From contig NZ_JACCCV010000002.1 in the NCBI RefSeq assembly GCF_013410115.1, forward strand, positions 620,001 to 684,000: a stretch of 64,000 nt of DNA. The letters run 5' to 3'. This DNA comes from Tunturiibacter gelidiferens (lineage in GTDB: Bacteria; Acidobacteriota; Terriglobia; Terriglobales; Acidobacteriaceae). The notes below the pieces were generated by a model. The model did no database searches. It saw only the letters and a list, made by a program, of their open reading frames with translations, and was not told where the DNA came from. Below, in pieces: positions 42,047 through 51,538 of the stretch; the first letter of the stretch is position 1, and every line of letters begins with the position of its first letter. A program made the translations under genes and the position numbers.

Positions 42047-42676
42047 TCATGGAAGCGGCTTCACCTGACTCCGGCTTTCTTCAAGATCAGTACCGAACAA
42101 CCGGCGCAGCGGTTTCTGTATCGCCCGAAGCAGCGCTCGCGCGGCCAGAAGCGCAGCCGCCAGACAGATCAAAGCAGCCGAAGCCGCAATCATCGGATGA
42201 TGCGTCGCAAACCAAGTCAGCCCAACCGCAACCACATCTTCCGAAGAGCTCAGCGCAATATTCGATACCGGCTCCGGGCTTGGCGTCACCGCAGCACGCA
42301 GCGCAGTCTTCGACCCATGCGCCGCCAGCGCCACCGCAGCGCCTATCGCTGTCGCCAGTATCTGCATCTGCGGCGACAACTGCGAGCTCGCGTGATAAGC
42401 CACCAGTGCAGCGATAGGAATGCGAACTACCGTATGCAAAGCGTTCCAGACCAGATCAACCGCCGGAATCTTGTCCGCTACGAACTCGATCGCAAACATG
42501 ATCCCGCACGCCACCAGAACCCAGGTGTGCCCCAACGAATCCAGCCCAGGAGGCAATGCAACCCACTGCGTACGCGCAAGCAGTCCGAGCGTCAGTACGG
42601 TGGCATAGATATTCAGACCAGCCGCAAAGCTGGCAGCAATCACCAGCGCCGTGATATTAGCCGGACTGAAGGTCAT
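42047..42676 (-). CDS. DUF4126 family membrane protein
   Basis: A 209-residue membrane protein with four to five hydrophobic segments and the DUF4126 pattern ALVIAASFAAGLNIYATVLTLGLL, VLVACGIMFAIEFVADKIPAVDLVWNALHTVVRIP and ATAIGAAVALAAHGSKTALRA. The charged FVADKIPAVD(L)VW block is the family's best-known signature. Function is unknown. It is the last gene of a minus-strand series, 61 bp after the dGTPase-like gene. Its stop codon abuts the G-rich palindrome of the two-copy element. Confidence 0.87.
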   Translation of the reverse strand: MTFSPANITALVIAASFAAGLNIYATVLTLGLLARTQWVALPPGLDSLGHTWVLVACGIMFAIEFVADKIPAVDLVWNALHTVVRIPIAALVAYHASSQLSPQMQILATAIGAAVALAAHGSKTALRAAVTPSPEPVSNIALSSSEDVVAVGLTWFATHHPMIAASAALICLAAALLAARALLRAIQKPLRRLFGTDLEESRSQVKPLP

Positions 42677-42737
42677 TTGGCTGAAAGTGTACCGCCTATG
42701 GAAAGCAGCGGCTCACATTTATTAATCGTCCGGTGCT

Positions 42738-43880
42738 CTACCGGCGAACAGCCCGCTTGATCTGCGCATACTGCAGCAGAATGAAGCTGTCCGTCATCCC
42801 GGCGATGTAGTCGGCCACCACGCGAGCCAGCCCCTGATTCTCCACCGCTTCGAAGTGGCTCACCGGCAGCTCCTCCGGATCGTTGATCCAGTAGTCAAAC
42901 AACGCCGTGACCACCTCTTCTGCCTTATCGTGCTCATGTTCGAGCGCCGGACAGGTGTAAAGAGTGTCGTAAAGATATTGCTTCTCCTGAAGACGCTGCG
43001 CTTCCACTGCAGGTGAAAACAGCGCGAGCCGGCTGGCGTGTTTGCGAACATCGGCCAGCGATTCCGCTTCAATCGCCAGCGTGTTTCGAGCGGTGTTTTC
43101 AATCAGGTCGTCGGTGAGAATGTTCTGCATAAGCTGCAACGCTTCGTTGAACAGAAACTTCTCATCAACACCAGCATGTTCTCGCTCAACCGTCTTATAG
43201 CAGCGCGCAACGATCTCCACATGCTCACAGATGTGGCCGATCTCAAGCAGCCCCGATTCGACGCCGTCATCCAGATCCGCCGTAAGATAAGCGATCTCAT
43301 CGGCCAGATCGATCAACTGCGCCTCGAGTGGAGGTCGTTGATCGAGCAGCAAGCCGACCAGGTCGGGATGCTTCTCGAAGCTGTAGTCACGCGAGTGCTT
43401 GATGATGCCCTCGCGAACACCCAGCGTCAGATTCAACCCACGATGCGCCGCGTACCGCTGCTCAAAGTGATCGACGATGCGCAGTGCATGGATGTTATGG
43501 TCGAAACCGCTGCCATGCCTCTTCAGGCACCGGTCAAGCGCGCGCTCCCCGGCATGCCCGAACGGAGGATGTCCGATGTCATGAACCAATGCCAGCGTCT
43601 CGGCCAGATCTTCATGCAGACCGAGCGCAGCCGCGACCGCACGTGCAATCTGCGCGACCTCAATGGTATGAGTCAGCCGGCTGCGAAAGTGATCCGACGA
43701 ACGACTGGTAAAGACCTGGGTCTTCCCTGCGAGTCGCCGGAACGCGCGAGCCTGCACAATCCGCTCCCGGTCCCGCTGAAACGGCGTCCGCGAAGGCCGA
43801 AAAGGTGCAGGGTACACACGAGTCAGCAGCAGATCGCCCGGATCGGCAACGACCGCGCAGCGATGAAGATCGATTGCCAT
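42738..43880 (-). CDS. dGTPase-like HD-domain triphosphohydrolase
   Basis: A 380-residue HD-superfamily phosphohydrolase of the dGTPase-like type, which converts dNTPs to nucleosides and triphosphate. It has SRLTHTIEVAQIA (His71), ALVHDIGHPPFGHAGE (His100-Asp101) and a second metal-side Asp in LIDLADEIAYLTADLDDG. The N-terminal RPSRTPFQRDRERIVQARAFRRLAGKTQVF is characteristic. ATG 43880 gives the family N-terminus; a start at 43937 would cross the hairpin at 43904-43936 and is rejected. It lies between the TPR protein and DUF4126 genes on the same strand. Its likely role is control of dNTP pools; nucleotide preference is not predictable. Confidence 0.92.
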   Translation of the reverse strand: MAIDLHRCAVVADPGDLLLTRVYPAPFRPSRTPFQRDRERIVQARAFRRLAGKTQVFTSRSSDHFRSRLTHTIEVAQIARAVAAALGLHEDLAETLALVHDIGHPPFGHAGERALDRCLKRHGSGFDHNIHALRIVDHFEQRYAAHRGLNLTLGVREGIIKHSRDYSFEKHPDLVGLLLDQRPPLEAQLIDLADEIAYLTADLDDGVESGLLEIGHICEHVEIVARCYKTVEREHAGVDEKFLFNEALQLMQNILTDDLIENTARNTLAIEAESLADVRKHASRLALFSPAVEAQRLQEKQYLYDTLYTCPALEHEHDKAEEVVTALFDYWINDPEELPVSHFEAVENQGLARVVADYIAGMTDSFILLQYAQIKRAVRR

Positions 43881-43903
43881 AGTCAACTCTAGTGTAAACG
43901 GCG

Positions 43904-43936
43904 TGAGGCTCCTCAAGATTCGCTCGAGGAGCCTCA
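43904..43936 (-). terminator. Hairpin between the TPR and dGTPase-like genes
   Basis: TGAGGCTCCTC (43904-43914) pairs perfectly with GAGGAGCCTCA (43926-43936) around an 11-base loop. It lies 19 bp after the TPR gene stop on the minus strand, with CGTTTACAC beyond. It probably terminates or attenuates before the dGTPase-like gene. Confidence 0.7.
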
Positions 43937-43955
43937 TACTTTCGCCGCTATGGCT

Positions 43956-46049
43956 CTATTTGACGGAGACGGTGCCGACCTTCGCCAGCTTCACGCGCGC
44001 GTTTTCGAGCTTATGCTGAACCTTCGCAACATCCGCAGGATCGGCATCCGCGGGCAGCGAGCGAGCATATTCAGTCATCGACCGCTCCCACTGCACCACA
44101 GCCATCTTCAGGTTCCCGGTCTTCTCATAGACCTCGCCGAGATGATCGTGAACCGTGGGGTCGGTGTTGATTCGCTCATTTGCCTTGCGCAGATTTTCCT
44201 CTGCCAAAGCATATTGACCCGACTTGTAGTAAACCCAACCGAGCGAATCCAGAAACGCACCATTCTGGGGATCGAGCTCAACAGCCTTGCGGATCAGCGT
44301 CAGAGCCTCCGGCAGTCGAACGCCGCGATCAGCCAGCATGTAGCCAAGATAGTTGAGAACCGTCGCGTTCTGCGGATCAATCGCAAGCGCCTTGCGAAAC
44401 TCTGCTTCGGCCAGATCATACTGTTTCTGCCGGTCGTAAAGCGCGCCGCGCAGAAACGCCACGTAGAGCTTCTCATCCGGCTTCGTCGCCAGTGCATCAG
44501 CGCTCGTCAGCTCAGCGGAAGCCTCCTGGTAACGCTTCAGGCGAGTGTAAATCTGGGCCAAAGCCAGATGCGAGTCACGCTCATCCGGAGTCCCCTTCGT
44601 TGCCGCGAACTGCGCATTCGCCAACGCGATTCCTTCATCAACCGAACCTGTATCGGCAAGCTGACCGGCATACATCAACTGAATCCCGTGATCGTTCGGC
44701 ATCAGCTTCGCGATCTCAGCGGCAGTCGCAGTAGCTTCCTTCCACTGATGAGCATCACGATAGGCATCGATCTGGCCTTGATAACCAGTCTTGACGTAAT
44801 CACCGCCTAGCGAAGCTATCTGCTTATAAGCAGCAGCAGCGTCTGCGGTTTTGTTCTCCTCGCGATAGATGATCGCCAGCCGATCGAGGAAGATCGAGCG
44901 ATTGGCCTTCTCTCCATCCGTGTACTTTCCATCCGGATGAGAAGAGTCAGCCACCAGCTTGGTCAGCACCCCAATCGCATCGTCATAACGACCCAGCGAG
45001 TCATAGATAAGTGCCTCATTGTAAGTAAGCTCGAGCGAGTCAGGAGCCAGCGGCTTTGCCTTATCCAGGGTCTTCAGCGCTTCATCGTAATGCCCTTGTC
45101 TCCGCTCGATCTCGGAGATATGGATCTGCGACTGGGCGTCCTGCGGCTCAGCGGCGACAATCCCATTCAGCACCTTGAGCGCCTCATCAAGTTGCCCATC
45201 GCCAAGCAACGCATTGGCAAGACCGCGCTCTGTATCCAGATTATCGGGCTCAGCATCGAGAGCCCGATGATAGGCAGCGATTGCGTCCTTATTTCTCTTC
45301 AGCTGCTCATAGCTCGCACCTAACGCAAACTCGACGCGCGGCGAACGATCGTCGACCGGAATCGCGCTGAGCACATCGGCGGCACGCTTCGGATCTCCCT
45401 GCTCGCTATAGAGCCGCGCCATATTGAGCGCAACCTCCTCCGAATTTGCGTCAATGCCCTGCGCTGCTTTGAACTGAGCCTCAGCCTTCCCCGAGTCGTG
45501 ATTCAGTCCATACAGCTGGCCCAACAAAAGATGCGTCTCTACGTCGTTCGGCTTCAGCTGAGCAAGCTTTTCGTACTCTGCAATCGCGAGTTGAAGCATC
45601 TGCCCCGACTGAGAGCTTTGCATATCTCCGAGCGAACGCAGATAGACCTTTCCCAGCAAGGTATGAGCTTCAACATCATCAGGATTCTTGGTCACCTGAT
45701 CCTGCGCAGCGGTCACAGCCTCACGAATGCGGCCAATCTTGAAGTAAAGGTCGGCCAGACCATCCTGCAGAAGGCGCGAATTCGGGTCAGCATCCAAAGC
45801 CAGCTTGTATTGCTCCACCGCCTGGGTCGCATAATCCGATCGCCCCGCATTGACCGCCATATCTTCATAGAGCCGCGCCAACCCATAGTGGTAGTACGAA
45901 GACGCGCGATCAGTTTGAACCGAAGTTGCAACCAACCCCTTTGAAGCGGCTGGAGCCTGAGCGATCATCGTGTGCGCAGCAAAAAGAAGTGACGCAGCCG
46001 GAATCAGCCGGAGATGGCGAATAGACGAGGCACGTAAAAGAAGTGTCAT
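43956..46049 (-). CDS. Secreted/periplasmic tetratricopeptide-repeat protein
   Basis: A 697-residue protein with a signal peptide (about residues 1-30, ending HTMIAQA). It is otherwise made of about 14-16 TPR units, for example AVEQYKLALDADPNSRLLQDGLADLYFKIGR, AIAEYEKLAQLKPNDVETHLLLGQLYG, AIAAYHRALDAEPDNLDTERGLANALLGDGQ, AEAEFRKALAIDPQNATVLNYLGYMLAD and ALTLIRKAVELDPQNGAFLDSLGWVYYKSGQ. It has no enzymatic domain. TPR solenoids of this kind scaffold protein complexes, often at the outer membrane; some are lipoproteins, but no lipobox Cys is seen here. It is in the minus-strand series after purH, with a 155 bp gap and a terminator-like hairpin after it. Partner unknown. Confidence 0.9.
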   Translation of the reverse strand: MTLLLRASSIRHLRLIPAASLLFAAHTMIAQAPAASKGLVATSVQTDRASSYYHYGLARLYEDMAVNAGRSDYATQAVEQYKLALDADPNSRLLQDGLADLYFKIGRIREAVTAAQDQVTKNPDDVEAHTLLGKVYLRSLGDMQSSQSGQMLQLAIAEYEKLAQLKPNDVETHLLLGQLYGLNHDSGKAEAQFKAAQGIDANSEEVALNMARLYSEQGDPKRAADVLSAIPVDDRSPRVEFALGASYEQLKRNKDAIAAYHRALDAEPDNLDTERGLANALLGDGQLDEALKVLNGIVAAEPQDAQSQIHISEIERRQGHYDEALKTLDKAKPLAPDSLELTYNEALIYDSLGRYDDAIGVLTKLVADSSHPDGKYTDGEKANRSIFLDRLAIIYREENKTADAAAAYKQIASLGGDYVKTGYQGQIDAYRDAHQWKEATATAAEIAKLMPNDHGIQLMYAGQLADTGSVDEGIALANAQFAATKGTPDERDSHLALAQIYTRLKRYQEASAELTSADALATKPDEKLYVAFLRGALYDRQKQYDLAEAEFRKALAIDPQNATVLNYLGYMLADRGVRLPEALTLIRKAVELDPQNGAFLDSLGWVYYKSGQYALAEENLRKANERINTDPTVHDHLGEVYEKTGNLKMAVVQWERSMTEYARSLPADADPADVAKVQHKLENARVKLAKVGTVSVK

Positions 46050-46204
46050 GTTGTAGTTTCCTGTGCCGACGGAATGGAAGTCGATGCTGCTCGACTAGAC
46101 ACTGGTTAGACGATGCCACCTGCGGATTGGATGCAGGGGGCCCAGACTAGCCGTTTGCGCAGCATGGCGGTGATTATATCCGTCATTAGCTCAAATCCGG
46201 AAGA

Positions 46205-47818
46205 TTATCCATGCCGAAAGTGCCTGACGCCGGTAAACGCCATCGCCACGCCCAGCCTGTCTGCAGCCTCGATCACCTCGGCATCCCGCACCGACCCACC
46301 GGGCTGAATCACCGCTGTGGCACCAGCCTGAGCTACAACTTCCAGGCCATCCGCGAAAGGGAAAAATGCGTCGGAGGCTGCAACGGTGCCGTTTAGCGGC
46401 AGTACGGCTTTCATTGCGCCGAAGCGAGCTGCATCCACCCGGCTCATCTGGCCCGCCCCGATACCGACCGTCTGGCCGTGGCCACCGCTGAAACGAGCGT
46501 AGACGATCGCGTTCGATTTGACGTGTTTGCATACTCGCCAGGCAAACAGCAAAGCACGCAACTCCTCCGCAGTGGGCGCTCGCTTGGAGACGATTTGAAG
46601 CTCTCCCTCCCTGATCCGCAACCGATCGGCATCCTGCACCAGCATCCCGCCTGAAACCTGCTTCAAGACGCGTGGAGTATCAGCGGGCGAAATCTCAAGG
46701 AGCCTGAGATTCTTCTTCGCCCCAAAACGTTCCAGCGCCTCACGGGTGAACGAGGGCGCGACGATAGCCTCGACGAACAGCTTCGCAATCTCCTCTGCTG
46801 CTGCGGCATCCACCTCGCGGTTTATCCCAATCACTCCGCCAAAGGCCGACACCGGATCGGCCTCAAGTGCCCGGCGATACGCTTCCGCAACTGTGGCTCC
46901 GGTCGAAGCTCCACAGGGGTTGGTGTGTTTGATAATGACAACCGCCGGCTCGTCGAACTCACTTACCAACTCCCAGCAAGCGTCAAGATCCACGATGTTG
47001 TTGTAGCTGAGTTCTTTCCCTTGTAGCTGCTTAGCATTCGCCACACCTTTGTCACTGCCGTCGGTATAAAGCGCAGCCTTCTGGTGTGGATTTTCCCCAT
47101 AGCGAAGCGATTTGAGAAGCGCATCATTGACCCGAATAGTTGTAGGTAACTGCTCTCGCGAAAAAATAGCCTTGCCGCTCGGAGTCTCGATGCTCTCCAG
47201 GGCGGTCGCTATTCCTGCATCGTATGCTGCGGTCACCGCGAAGGCTGTCTTGGCGAGCCTCCAGCGTGTCGCGTGACTCAGACCGCCCGAGTTCGCGGCC
47301 ATCTCATCCGCCAATCGAGAATAGTCCGCGACTGAGGTCACAATCGCGACGTCCGCGAAGTTCTTCGCCGCCGACCGGACCATCGAGGGTCCACCGATAT
47401 CAATATTTTCGATCACCTCCGCGAAACCAACCCCGGGACGATTGGCCGTGTTCTCGAACGCATACAGGTTCACCACCACCATATCGATCGGTTCTATCTG
47501 ATGTTCAGCGACCGAAGCCATATGTTCCGCGTTATCACGGATATGCAGAATTCCACCGTGAACCTTCGGATGAAGGGTCTTCACACGGCCATCGAGCATC
47601 TCGGGAAATCCGGTCAGGTCGCTAATATCGCGCACGGGCAGAGCCGCTTCTCGTAGCGCACGGGCGGTTCCCCCGGTTGAAACCAGGTCCACGCCGAACG
47701 ACGCAAGAACTCGAGCAAAATCAACAAGTCCTGTCTTGTCAGTAACAGAGAGGAGAGCGCGGCGGATCTGCCGAAGATCGGTAGGAACAGCTAAGGAAGC
47801 AACGTCGTGTTCAATCAT
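46205..47818 (-). CDS. purH: Bifunctional AICAR formyltransferase / IMP cyclohydrolase
   Basis: PurH performs the last two steps of purine synthesis: AICAR to FAICAR with 10-formyl-tetrahydrofolate, then cyclisation to IMP. The 537-residue product has the N-terminal MGS-fold cyclohydrolase (ALLSVTDKTGLVDFARVLASFGVDLVSTGGTARAL, TLHPKVHGGIL, VVVNLYAFENT) and the C-terminal transformylase (RYGENPHQKAALY, KHTNPCGAS, DPVSAFGG, KSNAIVYA, GAGQMSRVD, FFPFADGLE). ATG 47818 is used; a GTG directly before it at 47821 is equally possible. It follows pyrD by 39 bp on the same strand, so purine and pyrimidine genes are probably cotranscribed. Confidence 0.97.
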   Translation of the reverse strand: MIEHDVASLAVPTDLRQIRRALLSVTDKTGLVDFARVLASFGVDLVSTGGTARALREAALPVRDISDLTGFPEMLDGRVKTLHPKVHGGILHIRDNAEHMASVAEHQIEPIDMVVVNLYAFENTANRPGVGFAEVIENIDIGGPSMVRSAAKNFADVAIVTSVADYSRLADEMAANSGGLSHATRWRLAKTAFAVTAAYDAGIATALESIETPSGKAIFSREQLPTTIRVNDALLKSLRYGENPHQKAALYTDGSDKGVANAKQLQGKELSYNNIVDLDACWELVSEFDEPAVVIIKHTNPCGASTGATVAEAYRRALEADPVSAFGGVIGINREVDAAAAEEIAKLFVEAIVAPSFTREALERFGAKKNLRLLEISPADTPRVLKQVSGGMLVQDADRLRIREGELQIVSKRAPTAEELRALLFAWRVCKHVKSNAIVYARFSGGHGQTVGIGAGQMSRVDAARFGAMKAVLPLNGTVAASDAFFPFADGLEVVAQAGATAVIQPGGSVRDAEVIEAADRLGVAMAFTGVRHFRHG

Positions 47819-47857
47819 CACCTGACTATTCTAAAGCCAGCAAGCGACAGCATCTCG

Positions 47858-48796
47858 TCACAGCAGAGCCGAACCAGTCAGCGAGCTTACGTGCAGAACC
47901 TGGTGCGCGACACACCAGCGCTTGAGCCCATTCGCAACATTCTCGACGGCGCGAGGATCCGCGTAGCTGGCCGTCCCAACCTGTACCGCGGTCGCTCCAG
48001 CCATCATGAACTCAACCGCGTCCTCGGCCCGAACAACTCCTCCCATGCCAACGATAGGGATGGTCACATTCTTTGAAACCTCATGCACCATCCGCACCGC
48101 AATGGGTTTGATTGCGGGTCCGGAGAGTCCTCCGGTGATATTGGCGATGCGAGGCCGACGCGTCTCAACATCAATCGCCAAAGAGACGAACGTGTTGACC
48201 AGCGAGACCGCGTCAGCTCCACCATCCGCTGCTACGCGCGCCATCAATCCAATATCCGTAACGTTAGGCGAAAGCTTGACCATCAGGGGCCTGCGAGCCG
48301 CTGCCTTGCATCGTGCCACCAACTCCCAAAGCTGCGGCGGATCAGTCCCGAAGACCATCCCTCCATGGCTGGTATTGGGGCAACTCGCATTCAGCTCATA
48401 CATCGCAACACCGGGAGCATCGTTCAGGGCTTGAATAACCGCGACACAATCCTCGATGGTGAACCCAAAGACGTTCGCAATAATGACCGTGCCCGTGATC
48501 TTCCTCAGCTTGGGAAGTTTTTCTGCGATAAAGGCGCGAACCCCCATGTTCTGCAGCCCAATCGCATTCATCATCCCGGCGGCGGTCTCTATAATTCTCG
48601 GAGCCGGGTTGCCTGCCATCGGCTCGCGCGAGAGCCCTTTCGTGACCAGCCCTCCTATGCGATCCAAAGAAACAATATCTTCAAACTCGATCCCATAACC
48701 GAAGGTTCCGCTTGCCGCAATCACCGGCGAGCTGAACTCAACACCGGCGACGGTCACCCGCATGTCCGGACCTTTGGTTCGTGCAGTCGCGCTCAC
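47858..48796 (-). CDS. pyrD: Dihydroorotate dehydrogenase, class 1B catalytic subunit
   Basis: Oxidises dihydroorotate to orotate, the fourth step of pyrimidine synthesis. The 312-residue FMN enzyme has VIAASGTFGYG, GLVTKGLSREP, NAIGLQNMGV and the active-site ELNASCPNTSHGG with Cys139. A Cys base (rather than Ser) marks the class 1 cytosolic type. It also has VKLSPNVTD, NITGGLSGPAIKPIA and the FMN-phosphate loops VGMGGV and VQVGTA. Class 1B needs a PyrK iron-sulfur/FAD partner, which is not in this window. The start is GTG 48796 or ATG 48763. It is followed by purH. Confidence 0.94.
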   Translation of the reverse strand: MSATARTKGPDMRVTVAGVEFSSPVIAASGTFGYGIEFEDIVSLDRIGGLVTKGLSREPMAGNPAPRIIETAAGMMNAIGLQNMGVRAFIAEKLPKLRKITGTVIIANVFGFTIEDCVAVIQALNDAPGVAMYELNASCPNTSHGGMVFGTDPPQLWELVARCKAAARRPLMVKLSPNVTDIGLMARVAADGGADAVSLVNTFVSLAIDVETRRPRIANITGGLSGPAIKPIAVRMVHEVSKNVTIPIVGMGGVVRAEDAVEFMMAGATAVQVGTASYADPRAVENVANGLKRWCVAHQVLHVSSLTGSALL

Positions 48797-48854
48797 CGTC
48801 TCGATTCCGTTCCCATACCATCCAGTGTAGCGTTACCCCTCGATGCACAACGCG

Positions 48855-50105
48855 CTAGTGCTTCGACGCAGCGAGTCGATGCATCTCCGAGCCCGCCATC
48901 AGGAAACCGCCAACTCCATACACATAACTCGCCGAAGGCTTGAACTTGCCCGGCTGCCCATCGATCGGCTGGATCGAACCCAAGCGTCCATCCGCATAGA
49001 TATGCCCAAGCATCCCCTTCCACGACTTCTCCACCACCGGAAGATACGTCTTGCGATCGAGAATCTTCTCATTGATCCCATACGCAATCGCAAACGTAAA
49101 AAACGCCGACCCTGAGACCTCCGGCAGGTCATAAGACTCCGGGTCCAACAACCCCGATCGCCACAACCCATCCGGACTCTGAATCGCCGCCAGTTCCCCG
49201 GCCATCTCACGAAACTGCGCCACATACTTCGGTCGCGAAGGATAGTCCACCGGCATGATCCGCAGCACGTTGACCAGTGCACCCATCACCCAGCCATTGC
49301 CGCGCGACCAGAAGATCGGCTTGCCGTTCGCCTGTTTCTGCATAAAGTAGCGGCTGTCGCGAAAGTAAAGATGCTCCTCCTGGCTGTAGAGGCTCCCCGA
49401 CGTTAGCCACCACTCGTGATCCATGTAGTCGAGATACTTCCGGTCTTTCGTAATCGCATACATCCGCGAAAGCACCGGCGGCGACATGAACAGAGCATCG
49501 CACCACCACCAAAGCAGCTTATTGGGGTCGTCTTCACGCACAATCAGACGATCCATAATCGCCTTCGTGTCCGCCATCCGCACAGGTTGCGAGTCTTCGC
49601 GATAGAGGTCCATGTAAGCCTGCCCTAAAGCCTGATCATCTGCATGAGGAAACCGCGCATCGAGCAGCGTCCAGTCCGACCGCTCCGCCAGATGCAGTAC
49701 AGCATCGCGATACTTCAGATCACCAGTAGTCTTTGATGCCGCAAGCAATCCGTCATAGAGCGCAGCAAACGTCCACTGCTTATTGAAGTGCGGCTCCGCA
49801 TAAGCAACCTGCCAGTCGGCAACCTTCTTTATGGCCGCATCGATGGCCTTCGGCTTCAACTCCGTCGAGAGTCCCCTCGCCAGTGGACCAGGATCATCCG
49901 GAGCATCCCCCGCAGCGTTACCATCCACCGGCACCACCTTCGCTGTCCGAGCCACCTCCGGAGCAGTCTGCGCAAAGGCCCCCATCGAAACAGCCCCGAC
50001 CAGCAGAACAAGAGCAAAGCCACGCGAAGTTCTTGCCAGCAATCCAGTTCGAGAAACCCCACCGGATCCCCACTGCAGCGTCACAACATTCGAAAAAAAC
50101 ATCAT
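48855..50105 (-). CDS. GH105 unsaturated (rhamno)galacturonyl hydrolase, secreted
   Basis: A 416-residue GH105/GH88-type enzyme that removes 4,5-unsaturated uronic acid from lyase products by hydrating the double bond. It has DWQVAYAEPHFNKQWTFAALYDGLLA, FPHADDQALGQAYMDLY (the Asp that starts hydration is expected here), WWWCDALFMSPPVLSRMYAIT, YFRDSRYF, IFWSRGNGWVMGALVNVL and YDLPEVSGSAFFTFAIAYGI. A signal peptide lies at about residues 24-46 (ALVLLVGAVSMGAFAQ), after an unusually long N-terminal stretch. Its start is 2 bp after the stop of the ROK regulator, so the two are coupled. Its product feeds the KduI/KduD route encoded 22 kb away. Confidence 0.92.
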   Translation of the reverse strand: MMFFSNVVTLQWGSGGVSRTGLLARTSRGFALVLLVGAVSMGAFAQTAPEVARTAKVVPVDGNAAGDAPDDPGPLARGLSTELKPKAIDAAIKKVADWQVAYAEPHFNKQWTFAALYDGLLAASKTTGDLKYRDAVLHLAERSDWTLLDARFPHADDQALGQAYMDLYREDSQPVRMADTKAIMDRLIVREDDPNKLLWWWCDALFMSPPVLSRMYAITKDRKYLDYMDHEWWLTSGSLYSQEEHLYFRDSRYFMQKQANGKPIFWSRGNGWVMGALVNVLRIMPVDYPSRPKYVAQFREMAGELAAIQSPDGLWRSGLLDPESYDLPEVSGSAFFTFAIAYGINEKILDRKTYLPVVEKSWKGMLGHIYADGRLGSIQPIDGQPGKFKPSASYVYGVGGFLMAGSEMHRLAASKH

Positions 50106-50107
50106 CC

Positions 50108-51280
50108 CTAAACCAGACTCCCATTCATTACCAGTGCAACTGCACTCCGCAACCGCGCCGTGTTCCCTTCAAAGGCAGGCCGTAACCTCGGCGCCTTCGA
50201 AAGAGCATTCTGTTTGAGTTCAGACTCAACGATCGGCCCGAACAGATACCACGCAGCCGTAATATCCCCAACGACCACAATCTCACTCGGAGCCAGGGCA
50301 TTGGCAACCATCCTCAATCCCCGTCCAAGAAACGAAGACATCTTCTCAAGAGCTTTGACCGCATTGGCATCATGGGACTGCGCCATCTTCACCAGCGCTG
50401 CAAAGGTAGGCGGCGCGCTCGCCCCACTCATCTCTTCGTAGTAGCGCAGACCCGCGCGATTCGAGCCGACAGTCTCCCAGCACCCTCGCCCCCCACACCC
50501 GCACCGCGGTCCATTCATCTCCATCTGCACATGGCCAAACTCTCCCGCCATGCCGTTTGCGCCGCGAAGCAACTGCCCATTGGCAAAGATTCCCGTTCCA
50601 ATTCCCTCTGAAACATTCACCACCACCAGGTCATGCAAGCCATCGCTGTCGCCGAACCAGACCTCCGACAGCGCGCACGCATTTGCGACGTTATCCATCT
50701 CAACGCGCAGCCCCGTAGCTTTTTGAATACGCGACTTGATACTCGAGATGGGCCACTTCAAGTTCGGCGCAAAGATCGGCTCGTCGCGAAGCGGGTCAGC
50801 TCGACCCGGCAGACTGATGCCAATTCCGTCAAACGATTTGTCGCTATGCGCCGCGATCAGCTTCCGAATCGCAGAGATAATCGGCTGAATCGCCTTCTTC
50901 GGATCCTCCGGCAGCTCGACCACATTCTGCGCCACAATCTTCCCGCCAAGATCAGTCACCGCAACCGTCGTCTGCGACGGATGAATGTCCAGCGCAATCA
51001 CCGCCCGCTGATGATTCAGCTCTAAAAAAGTCGGCCTGCGACCGCGAGGTGGCCGGCCCGTCGAACCCTCCAGAATCCACCTCTCCTTGATCAAATCTTC
51101 GACGATCAGCGAGACCGTGCTGCGCTGCAAACCTGAGACGCGGGCAAGATCGGCACGTGAGAGTGGCTGACGAGTTCGAATCAGATTGAAGACAAGGTTC
51201 CGGTTGATCTGGCGAGGCGTTTTGTTCGACGCGCTCTGTCTGCGGGTAAAGGTGAACCGAGCCGAATGTGTGGTGGGCAT
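50108..51280 (-). CDS. ROK-family transcriptional regulator (NagC/XylR type)
   Basis: A 390-residue regulator. Its N-terminal winged helix is PRQINRNLVFNLIRTRQPLSRADLARVSGLQRSTVSLIVEDLIKERWILE (residues 20-70). A ROK sugar-kinase-like domain follows with VIALDIHPSQTTVAVTDLGG, the Asp of DNVANACALSEVWFG and the zinc block GEFGHVQMEMNGPRCGCGGRGCWE. DNVANA keeps the Asp but differs from the usual DNDANA. Such regulators sense a sugar or sugar phosphate. It is immediately upstream of GH105 and divergent from the GH2 gene across 258 bp, so it probably controls both. A palindrome TCGAACG-N9-CGTTCGA lies in that gap. Confidence 0.93.
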   Translation of the reverse strand: MPTTHSARFTFTRRQSASNKTPRQINRNLVFNLIRTRQPLSRADLARVSGLQRSTVSLIVEDLIKERWILEGSTGRPPRGRRPTFLELNHQRAVIALDIHPSQTTVAVTDLGGKIVAQNVVELPEDPKKAIQPIISAIRKLIAAHSDKSFDGIGISLPGRADPLRDEPIFAPNLKWPISSIKSRIQKATGLRVEMDNVANACALSEVWFGDSDGLHDLVVVNVSEGIGTGIFANGQLLRGANGMAGEFGHVQMEMNGPRCGCGGRGCWETVGSNRAGLRYYEEMSGASAPPTFAALVKMAQSHDANAVKALEKMSSFLGRGLRMVANALAPSEIVVVGDITAAWYLFGPIVESELKQNALSKAPRLRPAFEGNTARLRSAVALVMNGSLV

Positions 51281-51347
51281 CGTTAGCTTTCGTGTCTCAT
51301 AAAATCAATAGGCGAAACCATATCAAAACATACGAACTGGGCAAAAC

Positions 51348-51370
51348 TCGAACGTCGCACTGTCGTTCGA
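51348..51370. promoter_or_regulatory. Candidate operator for the ROK regulator
   Basis: TCGAACG (51348-51354) and CGTTCGA (51364-51370) form a perfect inverted repeat with a 9-base spacer, midway between the divergent ROK and GH2 genes. NagC-type proteins bind dyads of about this size. A second AT-rich stretch, TTTCGAAAACGTTATTAA, near 51465-51482 could be part of the GH2 promoter. Confidence 0.55.
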
Positions 51371-51538
51371 ATCAATCTTGAGCCGCCCATCGCTTGACAT
51401 CTTTGGCGACGAGTCTTTATATCACTGGAGATCAAGCATTTTGTAGATACTTTGAATTATTGTTTCGAAAACGTTATTAACACCCAGAAATCTTCCATTA
51501 AAACAACGCAAACCACCAATAGGAGAACGACAGCCACG

